From the NCBI RefSeq assembly GCF_042477335.2, contig NC_091247.1, positions 225,270,001 through 225,334,000 of the forward strand: a stretch of 64,000 bases of DNA, in the 5' to 3' direction. Shown one piece after another: positions 31,751 through 42,620 of the stretch. Position 1 is the first letter of the stretch. Each line of letters opens with the position of its first letter. The notes below the pieces were generated by a model, which made no database searches, was not told the DNA's origin, and saw only the letters and a program-made list of their open reading frames with translations. The translations under genes were made by a program, and so were the position numbers. This stretch comes from Ovis canadensis (lineage: Eukaryota; Chordata; Mammalia; Artiodactyla; Bovidae).

Positions 31751-32684
31751 CCCGCTCCCAGGGGCCCAGGAACAAGGTCACTCTGACTCATCACAGGGCC
31801 AGCACAGACCCTAGCATATTGAAGGTGCTTAATACATATCTTCTGAAAGAATGCATTCTAAATGCATCCCTAAACTGCCCAGAAAGCCAGGGTGAAATGA
31901 GCAACTAATCTAGGGGAGTGCCATCTGCCAACCGGCAAACCCTGAGCCCGCGCAGACGACAACAGTCAGAAGGTGTAACTGACATGTTCTCGCCTCACCA
32001 TCCAAGGGCACAAAATATGGTCGCATGCCGCGTCCCTTCATATTCAAGCACCCGAGCGTGCACCTGGCCCGGGAGAGAAAGGTGACCTTCCCAACACTAC
32101 ATGGCTAGTACCTGGTTGGGGGGAGGGGTCGAGGGGGGTGGCGCCAGGATCTCCTCTCAGGTATGTCTGCATCTGAAAGTCTCAGAGGCTTTTATCTTCC
32201 CTGAGGCCATCCCAGCCCCCCAAGGTCACTCTGCAGTAGAGCCTGGGCTCCAGCTCTCAGGATCAGGGTGAAGTCACCTTCTGCTCAGGCAGGGAGTGAT
32301 AACTCACCACGGATCTGGACACCCAGACATCTGCTCTTAGCGACCCTGCACTGGGAGGACCAGGGGCGGGGGTGCGGAATGGTTATGGATGGCTTCCCTA
32401 GAAAAGCTGACATGTGTGCAGACGCCAGAAGGAGGTGAGGCACCAGCTGGATGGATTTCTGGGGAAAGGGTGCCCAGGGAAGAAAGTCAGTGAGTGCAAA
32501 GGCCCTCAGGCATGTGTGCCTGAGGGACTGACCGTGGAGTCACCACCAGGAGAGGCTAGAGAGATAGAGGGGACCCTGGGCTGGGCTGGGGAGCGGGCTT
32601 GAGGGCCACAGGGAAGACTTGACAACTGATTGGCAGGGGGTGCCAGTGGGCAATTTTGAGGAGGAAAAGGTTATAGCGTGACTT
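31751..32684. other. A4GALT intron, mostly unique
   Basis: A MIR/L2-like scrap at about 31790-31860 (TTGAAGGTGCTTAATACATA). The rest, including G-rich 32117-32145, has no assignable feature. Confidence 0.45.
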
Positions 32685-32784
32685 TTTTGGGGGGGGGTCA
32701 CCCTGTGTGGCTTGTGGAATCCTAGCTCCCCACCTTCGCAGTGAGAGCCCCAAATCCTAACCACTGGACTGACAGGGAATTCCC
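32685..32784 (-). mobile_element. tRNA-derived SINE, truncated
   Basis: Antisense: T/G run, TGTGTGGCTTGTGGAATCCT, CCTAACCACTGGACTGACAG, GGGAATTCCC. Confidence 0.8.
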
Positions 32785-33148
32785 TAGTGTGACTTATGTC
32801 TTAAAGAAATCTTTAAGATCTGGCTGCTTTATGGGTCTAAGTCACAGGGGATGTGTAGCAAGCAACAGGAATGTGTTACAAGGCTACTGTGATGATCTGG
32901 GGAGAGGGAAGCGGAGAGAGGGAATTGGGGGCACAGCTCCGCCAAACAGATTTCCGCTCTACCCCTCCTTCCCTCCCCCCAGCCCAGCCCAGCTCTCTCC
33001 ATCTCTCGGTCCCTGTCCTGCGACGTGCCACCCCAGCCGCCTTCTGCTGCAGCCCCACACAAGCCCGCAGACCCTCTAGTGCTGGGGTCCGGCAAGCTCT
33101 GCCTCCCCAGCCCTGCCCGCTCCCGGCGCATGACCGCCAGACTAGCCG

Positions 33149-33262
33149 AGCTGACGTCTGCTCTATTGCTCAAGCCACCAGGCTCTGGAATTTCCAAGCC
33201 TCTGCAACCCACTCTTTCCTCTTCTCAAAACATCCCTCCACACTCCCCTGCCCAGGAACTTC
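33149..33262 (+). repeat. Diverged direct repeat, copy A
   Basis: Shares TTGCTCAAG, AGGCTCTGG and CCCTCCAC landmarks in order with 33874-33982, about 725 bases away. Either a local duplication or two copies of an unnamed old repeat. Confidence 0.6.
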
Positions 33263-33873
33263 CTGAGCAGAAAAGGTACGAAGCAAGTTTTGCCATCTGT
33301 CTGGAACACACGGCCTACCAGGCACCCCACTGAACACCACGCGCCCTGGGTCTCCATGTCCACCGCGGTGGCCCGTCTTACCAATGAAAAACTCAGGTGC
33401 AGAGCAAAGAGGCTGCTGGGTTAGTGAAGGGGGGAGGCGGGATGGGCACCACCCAGGTATGTGTGCCCCCAAGTCTCTCCTCACCTAGGAAGCCACCCAG
33501 ATATTGACGCTTACTGTGGCTGGGCCCCCATTTCTGCACACATTCACACCAGGAGGAGCTCATGGCTACCTTCCAAAGGAGTGTGAACAGCACGCACCCC
33601 AAACCCTGTGCTCCCCTTAGCCCAGACCCCTGGCAGACCTTCAGAGCCCCTGAGCAAGTCCCATGGGGGAACCACCAGGGTGAATTTGGCCTTGGAGTGA
33701 ACTGGGATTGCAGGAAAGTGGGCACCAAGCCAGACGCTGCCCACTCAGCCTGATATTAAATCAGGGAGGGCCTGGCATACAGCAGGTGCACGATAAGTGC
33801 GTGATGACACGACAGCCATCCCGATATATCCTCAATGCCTTTGAAAATGATGGTTAAAAGCTTCAAGAAAACC

Positions 33874-33982
33874 CAGCTCTTCTCTTTTGCTCAAGGCACT
33901 AGGCTCTGGGAACACCAAGTTTCTGAAACAAGCTCTTCCTTCTTCCCAAAATGTCCCTCCACCTTCCCGACCCAGCAACCTC
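33874..33982 (+). repeat. Diverged direct repeat, copy B
   Basis: Counterpart of 33149-33262. Roughly four in five bases agree by eye in the central part. Confidence 0.6.
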
Positions 33983-34628
33983 TCAGTCATCGTAGGGAAG
34001 ACGAGCTGCCATTTGCCAAGAATCCATCAAAATACTGTCATGGTTTTCTTCATACCTTTGAGTATTGCCTCTGCGTTTCCACAGTGCGTATACACAGACA
34101 CTTAGCCAACAGTGGGATCCTGGTTGGTGGGGCTCCCAGCTTTTCTAGAGGGATGTGTGTGTATGTGTGCGTACATGCCTGGGGGGCAGGGCAGGGGACG
34201 TCCAGTCACCACTCTCAGTGAACAGCTCTTGCTTTGCTCTTTATCTTGAAGGTCTGAGGTGAGGGTATGTGACACGTCAGCATTTTGGCGTACGCTTTCC
34301 AGTCCTTTTCGGCCGCCTCCACTCACACGGAGCAGTGTTTACGCAGGCTGTGTCCAGGAGACGCACAGAAAGTGATCCTTACCCACACTGCTCTACACCT
34401 TGTTTTATTTTTCACTTAAAAATATGCGGGGCCTCTGTCTCCTGAAACCAGGTGGTGGTGGTTATATAACCAGACCCATTTCCTAAAACTCTTCAAACTG
34501 GACGTGCGCAACAGGCTGTAAATTCTACCTAAATTAAACTCTTTGGAAACACACGCTGCGCCTCTATCATGTCAGCAGACACAGCTCCACGCCCTACCTC
34601 TCCAGGGTAGCCCACCTTGACTGCTGGA

Positions 34629-34854
34629 GGGGCTTCCCCCTGTGAGCCCCTCTGTGGCTGAGCCCCCCGTGGCCCTGCTGGTAAAGCATCCACCTGCAAT
34701 GCACAGACCCAGGTTCGATCTCTGGGTTGGGAAGATCCCCTGGAGAAGAGAAACACTTCCCACTCCAGTAATCTGGCCTGGAGAATTCCATGGACTGTAT
34801 AGTCCATGGAGTCACACAAAGTCAGACTCAACTGAGCGACTTTCACTTTGCACT
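34629..34854 (+). mobile_element. Bov-tA SINE with duplicated head
   Basis: Flanked by a 12-bp perfect duplication TTGACTGCTGGA (34617-34628 and 34855-34866). The head region is longer than usual (GGGGCTTCCCCCTGTGAGCC followed by GAGCCCCCCGTGGCCCTG), suggesting an internal duplication. Confidence 0.9.
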
Positions 34855-35159
34855 TTGACTGCTGGAAATGTGGCTTTTTGCTTTTATAGACAACACTGTG
34901 GTATCTTAGCACTTAGATCTCTCAACACATCCTTAATTACTTCTTCAGGACCCTTCCTAGAAATGAACGGCTTAGGCCAAAGGAAATGCCAATCTGTTCT
35001 CGATACAGGTCATCACTGGTCTCGAGAACTTAAAAAGTCCAAGTTCTCTCCAGCGTCAGGGCTGGTCCTCCTTCCCATCCTCTCATCGGAAGAGAGACGG
35101 GTGTGGCCAAGTTAGCGTTTATTAAAAGCTGCCTGTCAGGAATGGAGCTATGTGGTTTA

Positions 35160-35345
35160 ATAACAGCAACGGTGCATATTTCCTGAGGGCTTACCATGCA
35201 CAGCCACTGGTTAGAGTGGTTTCTCCTTCAGTAATTCATGTAATCTTCCCAGTAGCTGCCTGAGGCAGGTCCTCTTATTATCAATTACAGTTTAAGATTG
35301 GAAACTGAGGCCCAGCTGGGATTCAAACACCCTGGGATTCAAATA
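35160..35345 (-). mobile_element. MIR fragment
   Basis: Antisense MIR: ATTCATGTAATCTTCCCAGT, ATTGGAAACTGAGGCCCAG, GGGATTCAAACACCC. Confidence 0.75.
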
Positions 35346-35541
35346 GCCAGGTGAAATAACTCTGTCTGCAGCCCAGTCCCATTCAACTGGGACTGCACTG
35401 TGGCCAGGGGCTCAGATCTTGCTGTGGTCAACAGGAGGTGGCTGACCCTCAATTCCTCATCTGTAAGATGGGACTGACAGCTCAAGAGGGCTGAGGGGGT
35501 TTAAAAAAAAAGATCAGGTTAACAAAAGCCCTGAAATCAGG

Positions 35542-35771
35542 TAGGGGCTTGATCAATGGAAAGAAAAGTGAAAGTGTTAGTTGTGTCTGACTCTTTGCGA
35601 CCTCATAGACTGTAGCCCACCAGGCTCCTCTGTCCATGGAATTCTCCAGGCAAGGATACTGGAGTGGGTTGCTGTTCCCTTTTCCAGGGGATCTTCTGGA
35701 CACAGGGATCGAACCCAGGTCTCCTGCACTGAAGGCGGATTCTTTACTGTCTGAGCCAGAAGCCCGTCCTC
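35542..35771 (-). mobile_element. Bov-tA SINE
   Basis: Antisense copy from GAAAAGTGAAAGTGTTAGTT to CTGAGCCAGAAGCCC. AAATCAGG at 35534-35541 and 35772-35779 is the likely duplication. Confidence 0.85.
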
Positions 35772-35779
35772 AAATCAGG

Positions 35780-36689
35780 AGATTGCCTTGGAAGCTTCTG
35801 GAAAAAAGCAATCGAAGACTACAGACACCCAGGGTAGGGTGGGGGTGTCTCTGGGCTCCATATCTGTATATGGGACAATGGCGTCTGCACTTTCAAATCA
35901 AGCTGTTCATGGAATGTAAGGACCACTTTTCTGTTTTACTTTCACGTCTACCCAGCGACTCAGACTTTGCGTTGTGACATCCTGAAGGCCCTGCTGCCCC
36001 TGCAGCACTTGGTTCCTGCTGGGTGAGAGGAGTGTTTGGGGCACTGCCCTGAATGGAAGGGGCCCTCCTAGTCCCTGCGGCCAGCTCTGCAGAACTGGAA
36101 GCTCCTGGCCCCACTGGGGTCTGTCCAGAGGGAAGACAAACAGAGGCAGGCAGGAGAGGAAGGGATGCTCACTCACCAAGCTCTAGACACAGAAGATGGG
36201 TACTGTTTCTTGCTAGCTACTAGAGATGGAGGTCGGAGAGGATGCCCAAGGGCAGGCGGAAACTCTTCAAGGTACTTCCCCTCCCTCTGGAGTCTGTCGA
36301 TGGGGGTGATAACACCTTCTACCTCCCACCTCCCAGGGAAACAAGGAGGACTCAGGGGAAATGAGGTTGGTAAATAGCATAGGGTGCTGGGGGCCTCAGG
36401 TCCAGAACCTGCTGATGCTTTTTTTACTTTCTTTTCTGGGAAGATCAAAGCCGATTCATAAGATGCCCTCCCATCCCCTCCCTCACACCTCCTGTCCTCA
36501 CCAGCTCAGAAGGCCCCCCTCTAGACCAGTTCCAGTCCTCTCCCGCCTCCAGCATCCTCTGGGACTTCATCTACCGACTTGCCCCTCCCTCTTCAGGGAC
36601 TTCAGCCACTCCCTCGCCTGGCTCTTTCCCATCAGCTTATAAATGCAGCCAAGTCTCCCTTATCCCAAAGCACAGATACAGTAAAATGA
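35780..36689. other. A4GALT intron, unique
   Basis: No gene or repeat family recognised. Confidence 0.4.
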
Positions 36690-36836
36690 AAATTTTAAAT
36701 GTGTTGCTCAAATGCACACACCATCAGCAGCAAAAATAGTAATAGCCTAGTCATAACCTGGGAGAAGATCTTTGCCACCAAGAGACCAGACAAGGGGCAA
36801 GCATCTCACTGATGAACTCAAACAAGTGAATAAGAA

Positions 36837-37058
36837 TCTTCCCTGGTGGCTCAGAGGTTAAGGCATCTGCTTCCAATGCTGGAGACTCGGGTTCGATCCC
36901 TGGGTCAGGAAGATCCCCTGGAGAAGGAAATGGTACCCCACTCCAGTATTCTTGCCTGGAGAATCCCATGGACTGAGGAGCCTGGTGGGCCGCAGTCCAC
37001 GGGGTCACAAAGAGTCGGACACGACTGAGTGACTTTACTTACTTACTTACTTTTACTT
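36837..37058 (+). mobile_element. Bov-tA SINE with (ACTT)n tail
   Basis: Well-preserved copy. The 3' end grows into a short (ACTT)n array at 37033-37058. Confidence 0.92.
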
Positions 37059-37436
37059 AAAGATACTAGATGTTCATGCTCTTTGACCCCAGTAATTTCA
37101 TTTCCAGGAAATAACAGGAAATGCACGTTCACAGCCTAAGGAAGTACACAACGGCACAGTTCCTCTGGAGAGCCAGCTGATGCTACACTGACTACCAGGT
37201 AATTCCCTCTCCAGAAAAAAATATCCGGCAATGCATAAACTTATCTATGAACTCAATGTAACACGATCTAAAAGAGCCAAATATTAAAAAAAAAACACCC
37301 AACAAAACCTAAATGTCAAATGAAACTCATTAACTAAATATGATGTCACAATGTCTAAGCATTGAAAAATATGAAAAAAGAATTAGGGAAAGACAAGGAA
37401 TTTGCAACATTTGTATAAACAAGGTATCCAAATATA

Positions 37437-37648
37437 TTGCTGTTGTTTAGTTGCTCAGTCATGTCTGATTCTTTATGACCCCATAGACTGTAGCCCACCA
37501 GGCTCCCCTGTCTGTGAGATTTCCCAGGCAAGAGTACTAGAGTGGGTTTCCATTTCCTTCTCCAGGGGATCCTCCCGACCCAGGGATGGAGCCTGAGTCT
37601 CCTGCATTGTCAGGTGGATTCCTTATCACTGAGCCACCAGAGAAGCCC
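37437..37648 (-). mobile_element. Bov-tA SINE
   Basis: Antisense full copy from GCTGTTGTTTAGTTGCTCAG to TGAGCCACCAGAGAAGCCC. Confidence 0.9.
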
Positions 37649-37717
37649 ATTCCAATATGTACCAATGTGTTTTTTAAAAAGTCTGGCAAATTTTAACAAT
37701 AGTTATCTCCAAGTGAT

Positions 37718-37892
37718 AACTGGTGGCTCAGACAGTCATTCGATCTCTGGGTTGGAAGATCTCCTGGAGGAGGGCATGGCAACCCACTCCAGTATTCTTG
37801 TCTGGAGAATCCTTGTGGACAGAGGAGCTTGGCGTATATACGGTCCATGGGGTCACAGAGTCAGACATGACTGAGTGACTAAGCACAGCACA
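37718..37892 (+). mobile_element. Bov-tA SINE with internal deletion
   Basis: Flanked by TCTCCAAGTGAT (37706-37717) and TCTTCAAGTGAT (37893-37904). The tRNA-like head is missing roughly 45 bases between GGTGGCTCAGACAGT and TTCGATCTCTGG. Confidence 0.88.
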
Positions 37893-37925
37893 TCTTCAAG
37901 TGATGTGAATATGAAATCCCTCCCG

Positions 37926-37941
37926 CCCCCCCCCCCCCCCC
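37926..37941 (+). repeat. Homopolymer C16
   Basis: Sixteen consecutive C bases (G16 on the A4GALT sense strand), an uncommon length for poly(C). Confidence 0.9.
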
Positions 37942-38442
37942 ACTTTCAGTTCATTCATTCAAGCAAAAGGCAGTAAACACCTACTATGTCAGGCTTGCAA
38001 GTTTCCTCCCTCCAGGAGCTTCCAATCTGGAGAGAAGGAGGAAGGCAACAGAATGCAGGGCAGGGCAGTCAACAGGAGGTAAGAGCGCGCTAGGAGCGTA
38101 GTAATGAGCACAGCTTGGGTGGCCAGATTGAAGGTGGAACTGCCCCCACCAGGAGGTGCAGCAGCCGGTGGGGGTGAGGGTGGGAAGGTGGGGCAGGGAG
38201 GAGCTGTTTTCACAGATTAAGCTTCTCTTTGCTCATCCACTCCTCTTCCCATCTGGTTACAAATGCCCCCGGCAGCCACCTTGTCTCACCCTGCCCTGGT
38301 ACCAACTCAGACCCACGGGGAACAGCATTCTTGGCTGCCCTGGGTCCCTGAAGAGCTGGACCTCCGTGGCCCCGTGGAAGGCGCTGACGGGGGCCAACCT
38401 GATGCTGCGGTGTGTCACAGCTCCTTAAGTTCCAAGTAAGTC
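37942..38442. other. A4GALT intron, unique with a MIR/L2-like scrap
   Basis: TTCATTCATTCAAGCAAAAG near 37950 looks like an old MIR/L2 end. The rest is unassigned. Confidence 0.4.
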
Positions 38443-38650
38443 ACCTTGCCAAGGCAGCTCAGCTGATAAAGAATCAGCCTGCAATGCAGGAGACCCTGGT
38501 TCAGTTCCTGGGTCGGGAAGCTCCCCTGGAGAAGGGACAAGCTACCCACTCCAGTATTCTTGTCTGGAGAATCCCCATGGACAGAGGAGCCTGGCGGGCT
38601 ACAGTCCATGGGGGTCGCAACGAGTCGGGACCCGGCTGAGCGACTCAGCA
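38443..38650 (+). mobile_element. Bov-tA SINE
   Basis: Full copy (AAGGCAGCTCAGCTGATAAA head). AAGTCAC-like flanks. Confidence 0.9.
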
Positions 38651-39179
38651 CAAGTCACTCTGAAAGATGCTGCCAGCCCTCGCACACAGCAGAGCAAGTC
38701 CACTGGCCTAGGCAGTTCTAGGGCTTCAACAGGTACAAGGAAGCAAAACAAAATGGTAAAGAACTTCCATTTCGGTGTTTGCGCTCTAATATGGAGCGGC
38801 CACAGCGGACAAGCAGGGACAGGCACGAGGGGCACTGGAAACAGGCTTGGAAGGAAAAGGAGCAACTGAGAAGGTTCCAGCTTGACTCTCCTTTCTTATT
38901 TTTCATTTGGGCCTGATTTGGCTGTCGGGCTCTTTGGCTGTGGGAACAGGGATGCGAGCAGGAGGGGACCGTCGCGGCCAGCTCTGGGCCCTGCTTTGTC
39001 CCTCTGGGCAGGGTGATTCCCCCATCTTGGGGAGGTGGTAACAAAGGAGGAGTCCTTGGGCAGCTGGGGTGGGGCTGGAGGGGCTGCCAGAGGGGTAGCA
39101 CACCAGGTGCCCCGGGTGGTTTAAGGGAGGAGGGCACGAAGGAGTCCAGAGACCCTCAAAGGGCCACCACGGAGCCGCC
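38651..39179. other. A4GALT intron next to the CpG island, unique
   Basis: No repeat or gene recognised. Confidence 0.4.
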
Positions 39180-40154
39180 GCTCACTCCATATTTGGCGGA
39201 GACCAAAAGGGTGTCCTCCAGAGAGAGGGCCGCGAGGTCAGGGGAGGTCCTAACCCTCTCAGAGCTGGGGGCTCGGCTGCGTCTGGCCGGGAGGTGGGAA
39301 CCTCGGCCCGGCACGTGTCAGAAGCGGAAACTGAGGCCGGGGACTCGGCTAACTCCAAGGGGCGTGGACTGAGACTGGACATCCCCGGAAAGAGCCTCTG
39401 CCAGCGCACCGCAGCTCCCGCTGGGACTCGACGCTTCCCATCTGGAGGAGAGAAGCACGCCGGAAAGAGGGGGTGGTCTGCGGATCCGGATCCCCAGGAC
39501 GGAGCGCTTAGACCCGGCTCTCCCCACTTTCCAGTTCCGACCCGGGCGGTCCCTCCACCTGGAGAGAGCCTTTCCCCTCTTCGCCGTCCAAAACCTCAGC
39601 ATCCTCAAAGGCCCAGGGGGACGCCTCCCATCCCCCGGCAGTCTCCGCCCGCAGCCTGCCGCTCCCCCCGACCCCTCTCCCCAGCGGCGCCCCTCGGGGC
39701 CAGGGGCGATCGCGGCGGGCGGCGAGGCCTCCGGGACTTTTACGCGCCCCCAGGCAGAGCGGCGCGGCTCGCCCAAGGGCGCAGCGCGGGCCGGGGGAGC
39801 CGGCCCTCGGACCCGGGCTTCTCGCCCCCACGGCCGCTCTGCTCCTGCCATGGGGACCCCCGCCCGGGCGGCGCTGCCCGGAGGGCTCCCGGGCGGGGCG
39901 CGCCCTCCTTTCTCGAGCTGGGCTCCCAGCCCAGCCGCCGCGCTCAACTTTGGGTGCCTCTGGGGCGGAGGCGGCGGTCGGGGAAGCAGCGCGCACAGTC
40001 GGTGCGCACGCGAGCGACCCTCCCGAACAGGTGGTCCCGGCGGGCGGCGGCCGAGCCCTCCGCAGCCCCCACCCCTGCCTTCTCTCGGAGCGCGCCTCCC
40101 CGCCCGGGCCCGGGGCGCCCCCCGGCCTGTGCCGCGGAGCCCGGCCACTCGTAC

Positions 40155-40285
40155 CTCTGCTCCTGCGACTCCGGCCGGCGGACAACGCGGCCCCGCGGGC
40201 CCGGCGGGCGGCAGGCTGGCGGCAGGCGGCGGGCGGGCAGGGCCGGGAGACCGGCGGGCGGAGCGCCGCTCCTCAGCCCGGGGCG
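40155..40285 (-). other. A4GALT: Candidate A4GALT noncoding exon 1
   Basis: On the minus strand a plausible donor, GCAGAG|GTACGAGT, has its junction at 40155/40154, about 140 bases downstream of the GC boxes. The 5' end is a guess. Another possible donor, GTGAGC, lies near 39185. Confidence 0.4.
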
Positions 40286-40294
40286 GGGTCAGCG

Positions 40295-40317
40295 CCGCCC
40301 CGCCCCGCCCCGCCCCG
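40295..40317 (-). promoter_or_regulatory. Four tandem GC boxes (Sp1-type) and G-quadruplex motif
   Basis: On the minus strand the GGGGC unit repeats with a 5-base period, giving four overlapping GGGCGG boxes. A further GGGCGGGG lies on the plus strand at 40281-40288. There is no TATA box nearby, which fits a TATA-less housekeeping-type promoter. Confidence 0.8.
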
Positions 40318-40424
40318 AGGGGGTCCTGTGAGTCCACACCGCTCCCAGCGCCCGGGGCTGGACCCGATCAGCCCGCGGGCCCACAGGTACGGAGCACTCC
40401 CCGTGCCTCCCTGCCGCGTAGTCT

Positions 40425-40560
40425 GTGGCTTTACGATCCCTTTCCCCCCATTTAACAGATGAGCCAAACGAGGCTCAGGGCCGTAAGTGACTTCCACGTC
40501 AAGCAGCTGGGCAAGGGCAGTAGCGGCATTTGAACTCGGGCCTGACTGTTGCCCCTGGAC
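40425..40560 (-). mobile_element. MIR fragment beside the promoter
   Basis: Antisense MIR: CCCATTTAACAGATGAGCCA, CGAGGCTCAGGG, GCATTTGAACTCGGGCCTGA. Confidence 0.8.
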
Positions 40561-41130
40561 CTCCTTCCTCCATCGCCGTGCGACCGGTGCTAAACGTTTT
40601 GCCTGCATCCACCCCGTGTTGCACAGCCTTCGTGCCCTGTCCTTTTCCCTCTCACCCTCTGGTCCACTGCGCACGTGCCGAGGTGTGCTCACTTCCTCCT
40701 CACCCATCCTCTCACTCTGGAGGGCCAGGGGAAGCCCTTTCCACTTGTCCGCAAGGTCCCACCCTTCAAGCCGATGCTGATCACGTGATTCTGCCCTCTT
40801 TTCCCTCTCTCCAGTCATTCCCATCTGTTCACACAAGGTTACTTCTATCCTAAAACCCAAACCAGAGGGAGGGTAGATAAAAACCACCAAAAACTCTCTT
40901 AGGATCCCTCTGCCCGCTCCAGCTACTGCTGTCTCATTTCCCCTTCCCTTTATGCAAAAGCCCTCCAAGAGCTGTTTCTCCAGGCTCTCTTCACTCTCCC
41001 TCCTTCCATTCTCCTTAAAAACCCATCTAATCGGGCTCTTGTCCCTCTTCCCACTGATCCCCCAGAACCGTCATGCTGGGGCTCCGGTGATGTACAGTCG
41101 CTGGATACAGTGCTAAGTCTCCGTTTTGTC
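40561..41130. other. Upstream flank of A4GALT, unique
   Basis: Pyrimidine-rich in places. No gene recognised. Confidence 0.4.
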
Positions 41131-41469
41131 CTCCTGGTCCCTCCAGCAGGATGTGACGCTGCTGCCCACTCCCTCTTCTCCGATGCACCCTCTTCTCTTG
41201 GCTGCCCTAATACCACATTTGCCTGGTTCTCCTCCTGCTCCTCGGTGACCCCCATTCTCCTCTGTAGCAGCCCCCAGCTTCTGAATGTCACCCCAACCTG
41301 CGGCTTCTATCTGCTGAGGACACCCGGCGGCCTGGCCCTCTTCCAAAGCTCACAGATCTGTGTGCTGGAGACCTCCCTTATCTCGCTCCATCCAATGTCC
41401 CTGTCTTCCTTCCCCAGAGTTGGCATCCTGCATCTTCCTCTCAGTTAATGAGAGCTCCATTTTCTAGGT

Positions 41470-41676
41470 GGTGGTTGTCTAATTGCTAAGTTCTGCCCAA
41501 CTCTTGGGTGACCCAGTGGACTGGAGCCCACCAGGCTCCTATGTCTATGGGATTCTCCAGCCAAGAATACTGGAGTGGGTTGCCATTTCCCTCTCCATTT
41601 CCCAACCCAGGGATTGAACCCACGTCTCCAGCATTGACAGGAGGATTCTTTACCCCTGAGCCACCTGGGAAGCCCG
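41470..41676 (-). mobile_element. Bov-tA SINE in L2
   Basis: Antisense copy with a 10-bp perfect duplication TTTTCTAGGT (41460-41469 and 41677-41686). Confidence 0.94.
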
Positions 41677-41702
41677 TTTTCTAGGTACTCCAGCTCTGGG
41701 AA

Positions 41703-41778
41703 ATGGTGAAGGATAGGGATGCATGCAGTCCATGGGGTGGCAAAGAATCGGACACGACTGAGCAACTGAACAACAAAA
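41703..41778 (+). mobile_element. Short BovB/BovA 3' tail
   Basis: About 75 bases: GGTGAAGGATAGGGATGCAT to GGACACGACTGAGCAACTGA. A strongly 5'-truncated copy only 26 bases from the previous SINE. Confidence 0.8.
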
Positions 41779-42620
41779 CCCCTGGCTTCCTCGCTCTACC
41801 CACCACCGCACACCCCACATCCTCTCCAACAGCTAATCCCATGGGCTCCGCCTTGAGAACACACCCAGAAACTGACATTCTCACCCCTCCCTCTTGTCCA
41901 AGCCACCTGCCCCTCCCCAGGCCAAGTGCAGGGGCCTCTTCTCACTGCTCTCCCTGTCTCCCTCAGCACCATGGTCAAACAGCAGCCAGAGGGATGGAGG
42001 CAGAACGAGATCCAGCTCACACCTCTCCTCTGCCCCACCTGCTCCAGCGAATTCAGTCTCCTTAGGAAACTCAGGCTCCTCACTGAACTCAGAAGAAAAA
42101 CCTCACCCCTGTCCTCTAGCCGCATCCCCTTCCTCTCCGTGGGCCGGGTTAGTCACGCTGGCCTCCCTGCTGGCTCTCTCCCGGTTCAGGGCCTTTGCTA
42201 GTGCCACTCCCCTGCCTGGAACAGCCTTGACCACATACCCTTGCAGCTACTTCTCTCCAGGTTCAAGCTTTGGGCTCAGCTCCTCTGTGAGACGTGCATG
42301 GCCTACAGACACGCCTGTCTTGCACTCCCCACCTCCTTCCTTCCTTGACTCCCCCACCCCCACGATTATCAGCATCACCGCATGTGACTTGCTTCTTGTT
42401 TCTCTCAGGCACTCACTTTATTGCCAACCCCCTGCCCTAGAATGTGAGTTCCCAGGGCAGGGGGTTCCTGCTGACTTATTATACTTGTTCCCTGCTATGA
42501 TTTCCTCCTGAAACAGTGTCTGGAACAGTAAGTGGGCAACTCAGTAAACATCTGTGGAATGGATCAGCCCATACCCCTTCACTGCTGCTGATGTTACAAT
42601 ACTTTCCCTTTATGTTGGCT

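Larger units (their letters stand above)
32785..34616. other. A4GALT intron, unique with a diverged local duplication
   Basis: No gene recognised. Two segments, 33149-33262 and 33874-33982, are similar in direct orientation (listed separately). Confidence 0.5.
36690..37717 (+). mobile_element. Old L1 3' fragment with two Bov-tA insertions
   Basis: L1-like pieces on the plus strand (AACCTGGGAGAAGATCTTTG near 36757; CTCTTTGACCCCAGTAATTT near 37079; AACCTAAATGTCAAATGAAA near 37305) between SINEs at 36837-37058 and 37437-37648. Confidence 0.65.
15375..40290 (-). other. A4GALT: A4GALT transcription unit (inferred extent)
   Basis: Inferred from four landmarks on the minus strand: the CpG-island promoter with GC boxes (about 40.3 kb), a candidate exon-1 donor (40154/40155), the acceptor of the coding exon (17239), and the poly(A) signal (15400-15405). 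In human the gene also spans roughly 25-30 kb with noncoding 5' exons and one coding exon. Any additional noncoding exon inside the intron cannot be placed by eye. Confidence 0.65.
39180..40400 (-). promoter_or_regulatory. A4GALT: A4GALT promoter CpG island (inferred)
   Basis: The densest CpG region of the window, especially 39700-40320, with no transposon inside. It lies about 23 kb 5' of the A4GALT coding exon on the correct strand side, and no other gene is visible to claim it. Long open frames on both strands (over 330 codons each) are byproducts of extreme G+C content, not genes. Assignment to A4GALT rests on position and comparison with human gene layout. Confidence 0.75.
41131..42565 (+). 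mobile_element. L2-type LINE remnant
   Basis: A long, old C/T-rich element: CTCTTCTCTTGGCTGCCCTA, TCTCAGTTAATGAGAGCTCC, CCTTTGCTAGTGCCACTCCC, and a 3' end with GTGTCTGGAACAGTAAGTGG. A Bov-tA (41470-41676) and a short BovA/BovB tail (41703-41778) interrupt it. Coding frames are decayed. Confidence 0.6.

Noticed and set aside
39294-40462. Several long open frames on both strands in the CpG island (up to 345 codons)
   Set aside because: Stop codons are rare in such G+C-rich DNA. Frames overlap on opposite strands, are low in complexity (P, R, G, A) and show no domain.
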